Positions 11,001 to 19,034 of a stretch of 64,000 nt of DNA are shown one piece after another. Where the stretch lies: assembly GCA_014238905.1 (NCBI GenBank), contig JABAAE010000001.1, forward strand, positions 44,612 to 108,611, in the 5' to 3' direction. The notes under the pieces were generated by a model. It was not told the origin of the DNA. It did no database searches and saw nothing but the letters and a program-made list of their open reading frames with translations. Position numbers and translations under genes: made by a program. The stretch is from Planctomycetota bacterium. GTDB lineage: Bacteria > Planctomycetota > Planctomycetia > Pirellulales > Pirellulaceae. Each line of letters starts with the position of its first letter. Within the stretch, counting starts at the first letter, position 1.

Positions 11001-11379
11001 CCATCGTCAACAATCCATCCTCGTCAACCGGAAGCAGCTCTAGCCATTGAGGGTTATCGACAAAGGGGGTATCACCGTTCGCATGCCAGCGTGGAAAGGC
11101 TGGTTTTCCGTCAACGGTCTGCATGTATTCTGCTGCGGACGGATCGTCGGGGGGCATTGGAGGATGATCGACTGAAAACGGATCGAACATCCTTGAATCT
11201 GCGTCAATTTGAATCGTATAGTTTGGAAGTGACCAATGTGGGTCCAGCGACTTCTCTTGAATCAGTCGTGTTGCGTCGGCATCAGCTTGACGGCGATAAT
11301 AGCTTCGATGACAGCCGAAACTGAAAACCAACACCAATACCGTCAATTTGCAGACAAGGTTTGCTTGCAAAGTGTTCAA
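8089..11379 (-). CDS. TolC-like outer membrane efflux lipoprotein with large central insertion
   Basis: This is a 1096-residue protein of the outer membrane efflux (TolC/OEP) family. A lipoprotein signal peptide ends in FSFGC with the acylated cysteine at residue 23. The first OEP repeat spans roughly residues 120-390: AVEMALKHSP, beta-strand segments (LSFDLIQPLLRGAGRD), then a coiled-coil helix pair ending in FKIQIGLPP. A mostly helical, acidic insertion of about 300 residues follows. The second OEP repeat runs from about 690 (WRDALEIARENRRDW) to about 880. The C-terminal 210 residues are polar and low in complexity. Ordinary TolC proteins are about 450-500 residues, so more than half of this protein is extra. 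No periplasmic adaptor or inner-membrane pump gene is adjacent; the MMPL/RND gene is 48 kb away. The gene is divergent from the membrane protein at 11757. Confidence 0.85.
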   Translation of the reverse strand: MNTLQANLVCKLTVLVLVFSFGCHRSYYRRQADADATRLIQEKSLDPHWSLPNYTIQIDADSRMFDPFSVDHPPMPPDDPSAAEYMQTVDGKPAFPRWHANGDTPFVDNPQWLELLPVDEDGLLTMDMNRAVEMALKHSPTYQRQLETLYLSALDVSLQRFDLEAQFFSPLNSDLTTTGPERSTTGSSTDFGLDNGVGLQLRKAGITGSNLIVGFANSFLWEFSGTDTTVGFGSLSFDLIQPLLRGAGRDVILESLTDSERGLLYNVRKLERYRRSFAQRITAGINLSNTLARGNAAIDSVSGVSQNAGGILGLLQTQQNIRIQQANIASQRSLLEQFQELFTSERIDLLQLKQFRSNIYTSQKSLMRTKAGYQTSLDSFKIQIGLPPEIEIQVEDPILEQFELIDKKITGRQNEAEEIKQVSSELFVEISNLVSLADEEMAALREELIRNGVNPDQDLSWKDADIPWSENLSKLVKSVRNELSKVLPVYERIAVIDFPQTENDIKKLSSVIESRRNSLYKLQQQFNETKSGVPPAIEAEVLDTEILNTLPEERRLEFVGNGNEGEETAILGVVDKLKNEKAKVEELLRIWDLILANDGLLPDSELSSPGMKALMAADPLLKDAVETRAGTIKRFVSEPGPEVMTALTNLIIDNSLIQALARVDSLMLPIVDIDWRDALEIARENRRDWMNARGQLVDEWRNVEISADSLESQLDLTFGGDLQNDGNNPLKLRDSKGRLTVGIEFDAPITRLAERNNYRSALISYQQTKRTYYQYEDRVSGQLREILRNLDVAKVNFELSRIQVKNSVDSVQLSSYNLVKPPRPGASTRLGDTVARDLIRALNNLLSDQNDLIANWVNYEVLRRQLDLHMGTMQLDENGIWIDPGEITKEGIQATISGGEANEDFNSMPLLEERSPQDEPMDPDLGIYERIPRGIPAVRDGRASRFGNASLQQMEDEVLQGVRESASLRRRAPVQTIAPIHLATSRLVSETESEQSSQRDSVITAQARPVIPRLDMGTLYNSDFDSDRKRNRVRQRNATDTPEQDSDATETVERDGAGLIQPAGLDLPQSTFRSPRLRGPSRIGPLPKKLIQKTTH

Positions 11380-11756
11380 AACAGAACCTCAACTTCTGGG
11401 GAATTCCCTGTTTCCACACTCATCTCGAACATTTACGGGATGTCCAGGGTGAGTATCGGGCGTGGCTGGGAATAGGTATTAAATACGATGATGGAAAGAT
11501 GCGGGTTTTTCCATTCCGTCTAATTAATCGGATTCTGCTGCCAGCGATCTTTGGTCGTTTTTTCTGTTTGGACGGATCTCGTTCGTTTTTTGACGAAAAT
11601 CCCGTTTTTGCAGGGACTTAGGTCCATCTGTCTTCCCTAATTTCTTGACACTTCAAACTACCCAGCTTATCATCAAGTATCCTTCTAACGGGTTGTAATT
11701 AGGATGGAGGTTTCCGTCCGAACGTCTTTTTGTCTCGCTGTCTTGAGTGCCATTCA
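11380..11756. other. divergent intergenic region (TolC-like / membrane protein)
   Basis: These 377 bases separate two divergent envelope genes and must hold both promoters. The rightward promoter is clear and listed separately. I see no equally good match for the leftward one and no coding sequence. Confidence 0.5.
11645..11673 (+). promoter_or_regulatory. sigma70-type promoter for the gene at 11757
   Basis: A perfect -35 hexamer TTGACA (11645-11650) is separated by 17 bp from TATCAT (11668-11673), one base away from the consensus -10. Transcription would begin near 11680, about 75 nt before the ATG. This is the best promoter match I found in the window. Confidence 0.65.
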
Positions 11757-13421
11757 ATGATTATTTTGATCGGGATTATCGTCCTATTCATTGCGTTGAT
11801 CGTCTTCATCGTCTTAAGTGCCAAGAAAACACATTGGCTGAATTTGGTCGGTCTATTTCTTGTATTTTGTCTTGCCACCTTCTACATGATCACGTCCGGG
11901 CTGGTTTACAAAACCAATGCCGCCTGGAAAAAGGTCTTGCAGAACAATGAGAAAAAGCTGGAGGCACAAACCAAACAACTACAGATCGCCTTGGTGGGAA
12001 GTGGAAGTGAGGTCGAATTTTCTCCGGAATCACTCAAGGGCGCCGAAATCGAAGCAGAGAAGCTGGTTTTTGGCCGGGGCCGTGTTTGGCGAGAGAGTAC
12101 ACCTCAGGCCTTTGTACCGGGTGCCAATCCAAGTGATTTGACAACCGGTAGCCTGACGGTCAACCTTCCTCCCAATGCGTCCTCCTTCCTGACCGCCAAG
12201 CAACCCCGAGACACGCTTGAACAATGGGATGTAGACCCAGATGCAAAAACCGATACCTCGCTGGTTTATGTCTTCCTGGAAAAGCCAGATGGAATGGGCG
12301 GTTACCAAATCGCCAACTACATTGGTATTTTCGCAGCCAAGGAACCCTCGGAGGACAATACAACCGTCAAGCTGAGTCCAAGCATGATTCTTCCAGACCC
12401 GACTAATTTGGCAGAGTTAAGAGCGACAGACCCAACCTTCAAGACTGCCAGAGAATTGTTGACAACGGGGATCGATGGTAACACGCGGTGGGCCATGTAC
12501 GACATATTGCCTACCGACAGCTATGACGTCTTTCGGGAAGCCATCCGAGCCGAAAAAGACTACGCTGCAGATCTCGAAATACCGTTGGACGAATTGCGAT
12601 CAGAATTGACCACCAAATACATGCCGATTGATTCGCTACGGTTGAGAAACAATGAGGTCAAATACGATAGAATCATCGATTCTATCGTCTACACCAATCA
12701 ACCTGAAATCGAGTTCAAAGATGACACCGATTTCACCCCCACCGATGAAGAAACATGGTTTGAAATCGAGTTCACAGACAAAGCAAAGGGTGCTTTTAAA
12801 GTTGACTTTGATAGTAGTCTCGGTGGCGATGCTCAGAAAGAGATCGCGTTGGAAGGGCAGGCATTCGATCGGGATGGACTGGCACAGGTCAGTGCTTTGA
12901 AACTGGGCGAAGATGTGACTTTTGAAAAGGATCAAACGGTCATGCTGGACAGTAAGTCCTGGCTTGAGAACCCGGTAGCGTTTATTGAAGAAATGAAAGA
13001 TGCCGGAACCGTGGTTGAAAAACAGGTCATTTTCCGCCGAACTTTAAACGACTTCGACTTCGAGTTCAGAGACCTCGTCTCACAGATCGTGCAATTGACC
13101 AAAGATCGCAATCACGCTCAGGCAAAGTACACCCAGCTACAGGAAATCGATGCCGGATACGAAGCCCAAAAGAAATACCGTTCTGACGTTCGCGACAAAC
13201 TGAACCAGGACGTTACCAATTTCAAAGGGGACAAGGAATCCGTTGATGGCTATTATCAAAAACTAGTAGCTAAACTGAAGGCGGAACAGTCGGAAATTGA
13301 TACGCTGTACAGGATTTGCAAAGAGAATCTTGCGAAAAAGGAGGCCATGGAAGCCAAGTTTCGTGAGATTATCGAGGAAAAAACGCGTCAGGCCGCCGCT
13401 GCGGCTGGTGACGCTCCGTAA
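11757..13421 (+). CDS. membrane protein with two N-terminal helices and a C-terminal coiled coil
   Basis: I do not recognise the family. The protein has 554 residues from the ATG at 11757; the frame also extends to a TTG at 11730, but the ATG begins cleanly with the first hydrophobic helix. Two transmembrane helices lie in the first 55 residues (IILIGIIVLFIALIVFIVL and LVGLFLVFCLATFYMI). A short coiled coil follows, then a mixed alpha/beta region of about 300 residues that is acidic in places. The last 120 residues form a long charged coiled coil (RDLVSQIVQLTKDRNHAQAK onward) ending in a run of alanines. Similar proteins seem typical of Pirellulales, but I know of no function. It lies divergent to the TolC-like gene behind a good promoter. 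Confidence 0.85.
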   Translation: MIILIGIIVLFIALIVFIVLSAKKTHWLNLVGLFLVFCLATFYMITSGLVYKTNAAWKKVLQNNEKKLEAQTKQLQIALVGSGSEVEFSPESLKGAEIEAEKLVFGRGRVWRESTPQAFVPGANPSDLTTGSLTVNLPPNASSFLTAKQPRDTLEQWDVDPDAKTDTSLVYVFLEKPDGMGGYQIANYIGIFAAKEPSEDNTTVKLSPSMILPDPTNLAELRATDPTFKTARELLTTGIDGNTRWAMYDILPTDSYDVFREAIRAEKDYAADLEIPLDELRSELTTKYMPIDSLRLRNNEVKYDRIIDSIVYTNQPEIEFKDDTDFTPTDEETWFEIEFTDKAKGAFKVDFDSSLGGDAQKEIALEGQAFDRDGLAQVSALKLGEDVTFEKDQTVMLDSKSWLENPVAFIEEMKDAGTVVEKQVIFRRTLNDFDFEFRDLVSQIVQLTKDRNHAQAKYTQLQEIDAGYEAQKKYRSDVRDKLNQDVTNFKGDKESVDGYYQKLVAKLKAEQSEIDTLYRICKENLAKKEAMEAKFREIIEEKTRQAAAAAGDAP

Positions 13422-13901
13422 CTTCGTTATCCAATATAGAGATTGCCATTGTTCTTCGGTCAGATTTTGAATCAACCCCGAAAATACGATCTCTAGCTTT
13501 TCATGATCGGGACTAAAGAGGTTTCAGAGAGCGGATCTGGGACAAAAACAGACCCCGCTAATTGAAATCGAATACTCGGTCAAAATCAGGTGCCCGAGCC
13601 TGCGCCGTTTTGCCAGATATGGATAGGTCCAATCGACATTCCCAATCATTGGCGACGATTCTTGGGGAACGATTTGCGTTGAACCTGATCAGGTTATTTC
13701 AGAACTGGCCCGGGCAGACGACACGGCACAACAAGAGCCAATAGTGAAAGCAGTGTTGATGCCCGGTTGACCATCAACTAAATGGACGACAGGCTCGTTG
13801 TAATCCGTTGTCTTCTCTATGGTGATTTGACTCTTGCCATTAGCGTGATTTTCAGCTTGCCGATAACCCTAACTCTGTGGTGTGTTGAACTGGACAATCG
13901 C
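13422..13901. other. intergenic region without a recognised gene
   Basis: These 480 bases lie between the membrane protein and the broken lipoprotein gene. A 60-codon open frame at 13562-13744 has no ribosome site and no recognisable sequence, and I do not call it. The stretch 13782-13901 is open in the same frame as the lipoprotein gene and could be a long N-terminal extension, but the lipoprotein signal begins at 13902. Confidence 0.45.
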
Positions 13902-14504
13902 ATGAGCTATTCTCGCCGATCGTTGGAATTTCACTTGTTTCTGTTACTGGTTGTTTGCGCAGGCTGTTCGAAACTGCAGAACAGCGACCCTGTTGAGGTG
14001 GGCACTAGCCAGTTGCCCACGCTGCCCGCGGGATGGGAAGAATAATATTTCGAACAGGATCGGTGCAAAGTTTTTGTGCCGCGAGGTCACTCATTCGCTA
14101 CCGGTTCGACGTTTGATAGGTCAGATGGCAACCTTGCCGATTACATTAAATATTCGGGCGATCGCTGTGCTTTGTTTATAGAATTCACTCACCGACGGCT
14201 GCATTCCACTTTTAGTGATGACCTGGCGGGGTCTTTCGACAAGAGCATGAGCAGAACTGTCAAGTTAGCAGAGAGACAAGCAGGTCCGGCGAAAGTTAAA
14301 TCAGTAGGCGTTATAACCTTGTTCGGAAACCCTGGTCGAGAAATGATCACGACGCAGCACGAAGGAAAATTGCATCGTAAAACTTGGGTGGTTTACATGA
14401 ACCGCGCTGTACTTCAAATGAATTTTGTTTGCGACCCAACCGACGACGAGACGATGACAAAGAGAAAAGCTTTCTTCGAATCGATCCGATTTGCCGAAAA
14501 ATAG
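13902..14504 (+). pseudogene. small lipoprotein gene interrupted by an in-frame TAA
   Basis: An ATG at 13902 starts a lipoprotein signal peptide (hydrophobic run HLFLLLVVCAGC, cysteine at residue 22). The frame continues to a single TAA at 14043-14045 (codon 48) and then remains open, in the same frame, for another 152 codons to the TAG at 14502. The junction reads naturally across the stop: LPAGWEE, stop, YFEQDRCKVFVPRG. The downstream part cannot be exported without the signal peptide. The simplest reading is a recent nonsense mutation in a gene of about 200 codons. A sequencing error or stop-codon readthrough are alternatives. The downstream part could in principle start at GTG 14076. The family is not recognised. 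Confidence 0.65.
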
Positions 14505-14540
14505 GCCATCGATACCAACGGCTTGCAGGTCAAATCGGCT

Positions 14541-16280
14541 TTACCGAAACCGCAATCCGGTTCTTTCCATCAAGGCCCCTATTCTTTCGTTCAACTGAAG
14601 AACCTCTTGGCCATGCGTCTGCAGAAATTCAACCAACAGGGTTTCTTTTGCCTGTAACAGATTTCCAAGTTCCGAAATGACCTCTTCGGTTTGGTGGTTG
14701 AGTTTCGACCTCAGCAGGTTTTTTTTACTGGCATAAACCTCGGCCAGGGTGCCATTAAAAACCTCGGCCAACTGCGGCCCAAGGTCCGAACTCAATTTCC
14801 AACTAGGCCGATCCAGTGATCCCGACAAATGTGCCGTTGTTTCGAATTTTCGGAGGGACGCCAATTCACCGTTTACCGTGCCAATAAAATCAGAAGCCAT
14901 GCGTCCATCAAGAGCAGATAGCATTTCCATAGAGACACCCGTTTGGACGGTCGTCACCTTGCCGGTAAGCTGCTCGCCTGCCAGTTCGATGCGACCCCGA
15001 ATTTCCAGCCTGGTTTTTCCAATTCGCAATCCAACCCTTTGATCAACATCGACAGTCTGTTCCGCAATTTGCAACGCCGGAATATGAAAAATGATTCTGT
15101 CACGGTTAATGTCACCCGTTCGATCGACCATTCCTTTCAGGTTGAATCCTATGTCACCGGTGGACTGCAGATGGAGATAGGTTGGCTTGCCATATCTTCT
15201 GGGCTGTGTCGTCAGTCCGACAAGGGCTCCCGTAAATTCAAAAGACCTTTCGTCGATCTCGGCATAGCCGCCGAGGCTCAAATTACGCACGAGAAAATCT
15301 GGTTCTTCGATGATGCCCGGAAACCGAATCGTCTGGCCGCGATCTCGAAGGGTCTCTAGGCTCTTCTCGGGATGAGGGAAATGTGTCCGCAGCCATCTAA
15401 TCCAACCAATGGCCTGATCCACTCGTCGTCCATGAATTTTTCCAACCATCAGTTGGGATAGCGTCTGTCCATTGAGTTTCCCGCTGACCTGAATTTCCCT
15501 GATCCTTTGGAGGTCCCTGTTCTTGGTAGAGACGATTTCGCCTCGATCTTTTGCCATCTGCACGCGGTGTCGTCGCAATGCCTGTTTGATTTGATTGAGA
15601 TCAACCTTGATCGTTTGGGAGTCGCGAACGGCCTGCTCGATTCGCGGCAAATCCCTTAGAGTGTTCAGTGGATTTTCCCTGAGCGCAAGCGACAGATTGC
15701 GAATTTCGCGAACACGCTGCTCCGCTTTCTTGGCCTGTCCCATCAATACTTGATATTCGCCACGCCAACGGTCCATCATCTCCTTTGAAAACCGCACGGT
15801 CTCGAAGTTCTCATCAAACCGTTTCGTCAAAAACGAGGTCATGCCCCCAACAATCTTTTCCCCCATTCCTTCCAAGCGATCGTTTAACAGCCGGGATTCA
15901 ACTGGCTTGGGTGCTGGAATCTCGCCAACTTCACTCGGCACCTGCCTCGTTGCACCGAGCCGAATTTCGTTAAGGCGACCTTCGGTGATAATGACTTTTT
16001 TTCGAAACAACGCGTTTCGATCGAGACGGAGATATCCATTGGAAAATTCCAGCAGATTCTCCATCGGATTGCCAGGACTGGTCAAAGCGACCCTACCGAC
16101 AGTGAGGTGGGTTTGAAAAGGAGATGCCTTGAGTTGATCAATTTCTAATTTTGAGCCGGTTAACCACTCTGTCGTCGAGGTCAGTGCCCAACTAAGCACC
16201 GGGCCTGAACCGTAGTGAATTGTCGTCAAGAAAAGAACGAGAATAGCCAGTCGGACCATCACATATTTCCACTTGATCAT
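14541..16280 (-). CDS. TIGR03545-like membrane-anchored protein
   Basis: This is a 579-residue protein with one N-terminal transmembrane segment (LAILVLFLTTIHYGSGPVLSWAL), then an AsmA-like start in which the chain describes strands and a long charged helical region (residues about 160-290). The C-terminal half is beta-rich and ends in a further helical segment (about 520-579). Length, topology and position right after a small multi-spanning protein match the TIGR03545/TIGR03546 pair known from planctomycetes and some marine gammaproteobacteria. I assign it from memory of that pairing, not from a search. The function is unknown; the AsmA-like layout suggests a role in envelope lipid or protein traffic. 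Its ATG overlaps the stop of the upstream gene by 4 nt, so the two are translationally coupled. Confidence 0.75.
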   Translation of the reverse strand: MIKWKYVMVRLAILVLFLTTIHYGSGPVLSWALTSTTEWLTGSKLEIDQLKASPFQTHLTVGRVALTSPGNPMENLLEFSNGYLRLDRNALFRKKVIITEGRLNEIRLGATRQVPSEVGEIPAPKPVESRLLNDRLEGMGEKIVGGMTSFLTKRFDENFETVRFSKEMMDRWRGEYQVLMGQAKKAEQRVREIRNLSLALRENPLNTLRDLPRIEQAVRDSQTIKVDLNQIKQALRRHRVQMAKDRGEIVSTKNRDLQRIREIQVSGKLNGQTLSQLMVGKIHGRRVDQAIGWIRWLRTHFPHPEKSLETLRDRGQTIRFPGIIEEPDFLVRNLSLGGYAEIDERSFEFTGALVGLTTQPRRYGKPTYLHLQSTGDIGFNLKGMVDRTGDINRDRIIFHIPALQIAEQTVDVDQRVGLRIGKTRLEIRGRIELAGEQLTGKVTTVQTGVSMEMLSALDGRMASDFIGTVNGELASLRKFETTAHLSGSLDRPSWKLSSDLGPQLAEVFNGTLAEVYASKKNLLRSKLNHQTEEVISELGNLLQAKETLLVEFLQTHGQEVLQLNERIGALMERTGLRFR

Positions 16281-16795
16281 GGCTCGACCCCTACAAATTC
16301 AGCCATTTTTCTTCGGCCCAATAGTTGGCGGTAGATCCAAAACCTAATCAACCATCTGGAAACGCCAGGGGCGCACTTCAGGTAAATGATTTTTGCAGAA
16401 AGGTAGACCGGAAAAAGTAGAATCAAGCCAACGACCAAACTCCCCAGCACAACGGTATTATTGAAACGGGTCCACGGGATAATGGGTTGCTGATAGAGCC
16501 AGATCCAAGTCGATTCCAGCGACTCCAGGGAGAGCACAAACAGACCGATTTGATGGGAGATGGGATCCAAAAACGAACCCAACCAGGAAAAAAAGAGTGT
16601 TGAAAGACTGGCAGCCAACAGGTTGACACTGGTGGCAAAAACGAAGAGACAGAACAGGTAAGCAAAGAGGCTATCCTTGGGGATCAAACCGATCACCAAT
16701 CCCAAGGCAACACCAAACGCTATTTGTTGGGGTGAATCGCTACCGCGAATGGCAGCCAACAACAACCTAAACATTCTATAAAGAAATAGAAACAT
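16277..16795 (-). CDS. TIGR03546-like small multi-spanning membrane protein
   Basis: This is a 172-residue hydrophobic protein with about four transmembrane segments: IAFGVALGLVIGLIP, SLFAYLFCLFVFATSVNLLAA, an amphipathic LFFSWLGSFLDPISHQIG stretch, and VVLGSLVVGLILLFPVYLSA. The GVALGLVIGLIPKDSL pattern recalls the DUF2062 family. It is the first gene of a two-gene operon with the TIGR03545-like gene (4-nt overlap), and the two families are normally found together. No function is established. Confidence 0.75.
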   Translation of the reverse strand: MFLFLYRMFRLLLAAIRGSDSPQQIAFGVALGLVIGLIPKDSLFAYLFCLFVFATSVNLLAASLSTLFFSWLGSFLDPISHQIGLFVLSLESLESTWIWLYQQPIIPWTRFNNTVVLGSLVVGLILLFPVYLSAKIIYLKCAPGVSRWLIRFWIYRQLLGRRKMAEFVGVEP

Positions 16796-16913
16796 CCTTG
16801 TTTCTCAAACAAATGAAGACCGAAGCGGGAGACAGCTCTACTGGTTCGGTGATTCGCCATTTAGTTCGACCATCACCACGCCAACGGCATGCCTGCCCTG
16901 TTTTGCAGGTGCA

Positions 16914-16939
16914 TAAAAAAACACGGCAGAAACCGTGTT
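16914..16939 (-). terminator. Rho-independent terminator of rpsT
   Basis: Read on the minus strand, the perfect 7-bp stem AACACGG / CCGTGTT (loop TTTCTG) is followed by a run of T. It lies about 62 nt after the rpsT stop codon and before the next leftward operon. Confidence 0.85.
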
Positions 16940-17000
16940 GGAATCGACCCAACCTTAGCAAAATAAAGGGGTCGTTCAAAGACTCATCTTTGATGTCAAA

Positions 17001-17273
17001 TTAGCTAGCAGCCTTGGCTTTTTTGATCATATTGGAAAGTCGCGATTTGCTGCGTGCTGCTTTATTGGGATGAATCAGATTACCCGCCCCAGCCTTATCC
17101 AACTTCTTGGTGACCAGCAGAAATTCTTCCTCTGCCTTGGTGATATCACCGTCAGCGACTGCTTGACGAACTTTCTTGATCTGGGTTCGAACTGAACTAC
17201 GACTGGCTTTATTCCTCAGTCGGCGAACGTCATTTTGTCGTAATCGTTTTTTTGCACTTGCGGAGTTTGGCAT
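17001..17273 (-). CDS. rpsT: 30S ribosomal protein S20
   Basis: This is a 90-residue basic protein that binds 16S rRNA in the body of the small ribosomal subunit. It starts with the typical MPNSASAKKRLRQ and contains the conserved NKAARSKSRLSNMIKKAK C-terminal helix. Lysine and arginine are spread along three helices as in S20. It is monocistronic, with its own terminator. Confidence 0.97.
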   Translation of the reverse strand: MPNSASAKKRLRQNDVRRLRNKASRSSVRTQIKKVRQAVADGDITKAEEEFLLVTKKLDKAGAGNLIHPNKAARSKSRLSNMIKKAKAAS

Positions 17274-17411
17274 TGCTTAAAGTTTGCTTTGTTTTACTTG
17301 GTCAGTTGAATCTAGTAGTATGGCAAATTCACTCAACAGTGTCGAGAGCCAGCCTCGAAAAGCCGTGGGAAAAACACAAATTTGACGACAACACCATTTA
17401 CAAACGCCGAA

Positions 17412-18932
17412 ATGGACAGTCCAAAACGCCCTTCCGCCGGAAAAGTTTACCTAATCGGCGCCGGCCCCGGCGACCCGGGTCTACTGACCCTTCGCGGCAG
17501 GGAATGTCTGGAATTAGCCGATGTCGTGATTTTTGACTATCTGGTCAATCCTGAATTGCTCAAACACGCCCCGTCAGCAGAAAAAATATGCCTTGGAAAA
17601 CACGGCCGGGAACGGATCATGCCTCAGGCCGAGGTGAATCAACTGGTCGTTCAGCACGCCAAAAAAGGAGAACTGGTAGCAAGATTAAAGGGCGGGGACC
17701 CCGCAATCTTCGCTCGTACCCACCAGGAACTGGATTACCTGCAGGAAAACGGAATTCCATTTGAAATTGTTCCAGGCATCACCGCCGCGATGGCAGTCAC
17801 AAGCACTGTCGGCATCGCTTTGACTCATCGTGATTGTGCGTCGGCCGTCGCGTTGGTGACCGGGCAGGGTAAAGAGGGTGGGCCTCCAAAAAATATCGAC
17901 TATCAGGCTCTGGCAAGATTCTCCGGGACGCTGGTCTTTTATATGGGAACCACCACCGCAGAACATTGGTCAACCGAGTTGATCTCCGCAGGCATGGATG
18001 GTGATACCCCTGTTGTCGCAGTCAGGTATTGCAGCCTTCCTCAACAGTCCTCGTTTCATTGTCGATTGGCTGAGGTGGGAGACCTGGTAACGGGTCCGCC
18101 TAGATTGCGGCCACCGGTCGTCTTTGTGGTTGGCAAGACGGCAGCAGAATTTGGAAATTACAATTGGTTTGAATCCCGGCCCCTCTTTGGAAAGACGATT
18201 TTGGTGACCCGTCCCGAAGGTCAGGCTGGAACCCTTGCGAAGTCCTTGAGTGATCTCGGGGCAACGGTTCTTCAGCAACCGGCAATACGAATCCAACCTG
18301 TGGAAGACTCACTACCCATCGAAGCGATTCTGGCAAGGTTAATCGATTTTGACTGGATTGTTTTTTCCAGCGTCAACGGTGTTGATTTCTTCTTCCGCGA
18401 AATCATGAAAGTGGCGGATCTGCGTTTGCTCAACAATGCCAAACTGGCCGTTATCGGACCGGCCACCGCCGATCGTTTGGCCGATTACCACCTTCATCAT
18501 GACCTGATGCCAACTGTTTATGAGGCCTCTGAATTAGCCCGTGCCCTCGTGTCCGCCACCCAGGGAAAACGGGTTTTGTTAATTCGGGCCAGCCGGGGCA
18601 GGGAGATTCTAGACGAAACTCTATCCCCGCAAGCCGATGTTACCCAATTGGTCTGCTACGAGAGTTCGGATGTCGAAAAGTCGGACCCCGAAATTCTGCA
18701 GCGTTTACAACAGGGTGAGATTGATTATGTCACGGTTACCAGTTCTGCCATCGCCAAATCCCTGGTCCATCTGTTCGGTGATGAGCTCGAAAACGCGCAC
18801 CTTGCCAGTATCAGTCCGGTCACCACAGAATCACTTACGCAAAATCGGTTAACAGTTACCTGCGAAGCGAAGGAGTACACAATGAACGGAGTCGTTGATG
18901 CGATCTTGGAGCATTCCCGCCAATCACTATAG
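17412..18932 (+). CDS. cobA-hemD: uroporphyrinogen-III C-methyltransferase / uroporphyrinogen-III synthase fusion
   Basis: This is a two-domain tetrapyrrole enzyme. The N-terminal half (about residues 10-250) is an SAM-dependent uroporphyrinogen-III methyltransferase, with the loop VYLIGAGPGDPGLLTLRG, LVARLKGGDPAIFAR, and VPGITAAMA. The C-terminal half (about 260-505) is a HemD-type uroporphyrinogen-III synthase, opening with LFGKTILVTRPEGQA and including VFSSVNGVDFFF and the late VTSSAIAKSL motif. HemD closes hydroxymethylbilane to uroporphyrinogen III, and CobA methylates that toward sirohaem and cobalamin. CobA-HemD fusions occur in several phyla. I use the ATG at 17412; a TTG ten codons upstream (17382) is also possible, and neither has a strong ribosome site. 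Confidence 0.95.
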   Translation: MDSPKRPSAGKVYLIGAGPGDPGLLTLRGRECLELADVVIFDYLVNPELLKHAPSAEKICLGKHGRERIMPQAEVNQLVVQHAKKGELVARLKGGDPAIFARTHQELDYLQENGIPFEIVPGITAAMAVTSTVGIALTHRDCASAVALVTGQGKEGGPPKNIDYQALARFSGTLVFYMGTTTAEHWSTELISAGMDGDTPVVAVRYCSLPQQSSFHCRLAEVGDLVTGPPRLRPPVVFVVGKTAAEFGNYNWFESRPLFGKTILVTRPEGQAGTLAKSLSDLGATVLQQPAIRIQPVEDSLPIEAILARLIDFDWIVFSSVNGVDFFFREIMKVADLRLLNNAKLAVIGPATADRLADYHLHHDLMPTVYEASELARALVSATQGKRVLLIRASRGREILDETLSPQADVTQLVCYESSDVEKSDPEILQRLQQGEIDYVTVTSSAIAKSLVHLFGDELENAHLASISPVTTESLTQNRLTVTCEAKEYTMNGVVDAILEHSRQSL

Positions 18933-19034
18933 TTCCAATTGACATAGCAGTATCGTAACGACAGAAAAGTCAATCCTCGTCTTGATGGTTGCACTCGGAC
19001 CCGTTCCTATCAGCCCCATCCATCCTTGGCAGAC

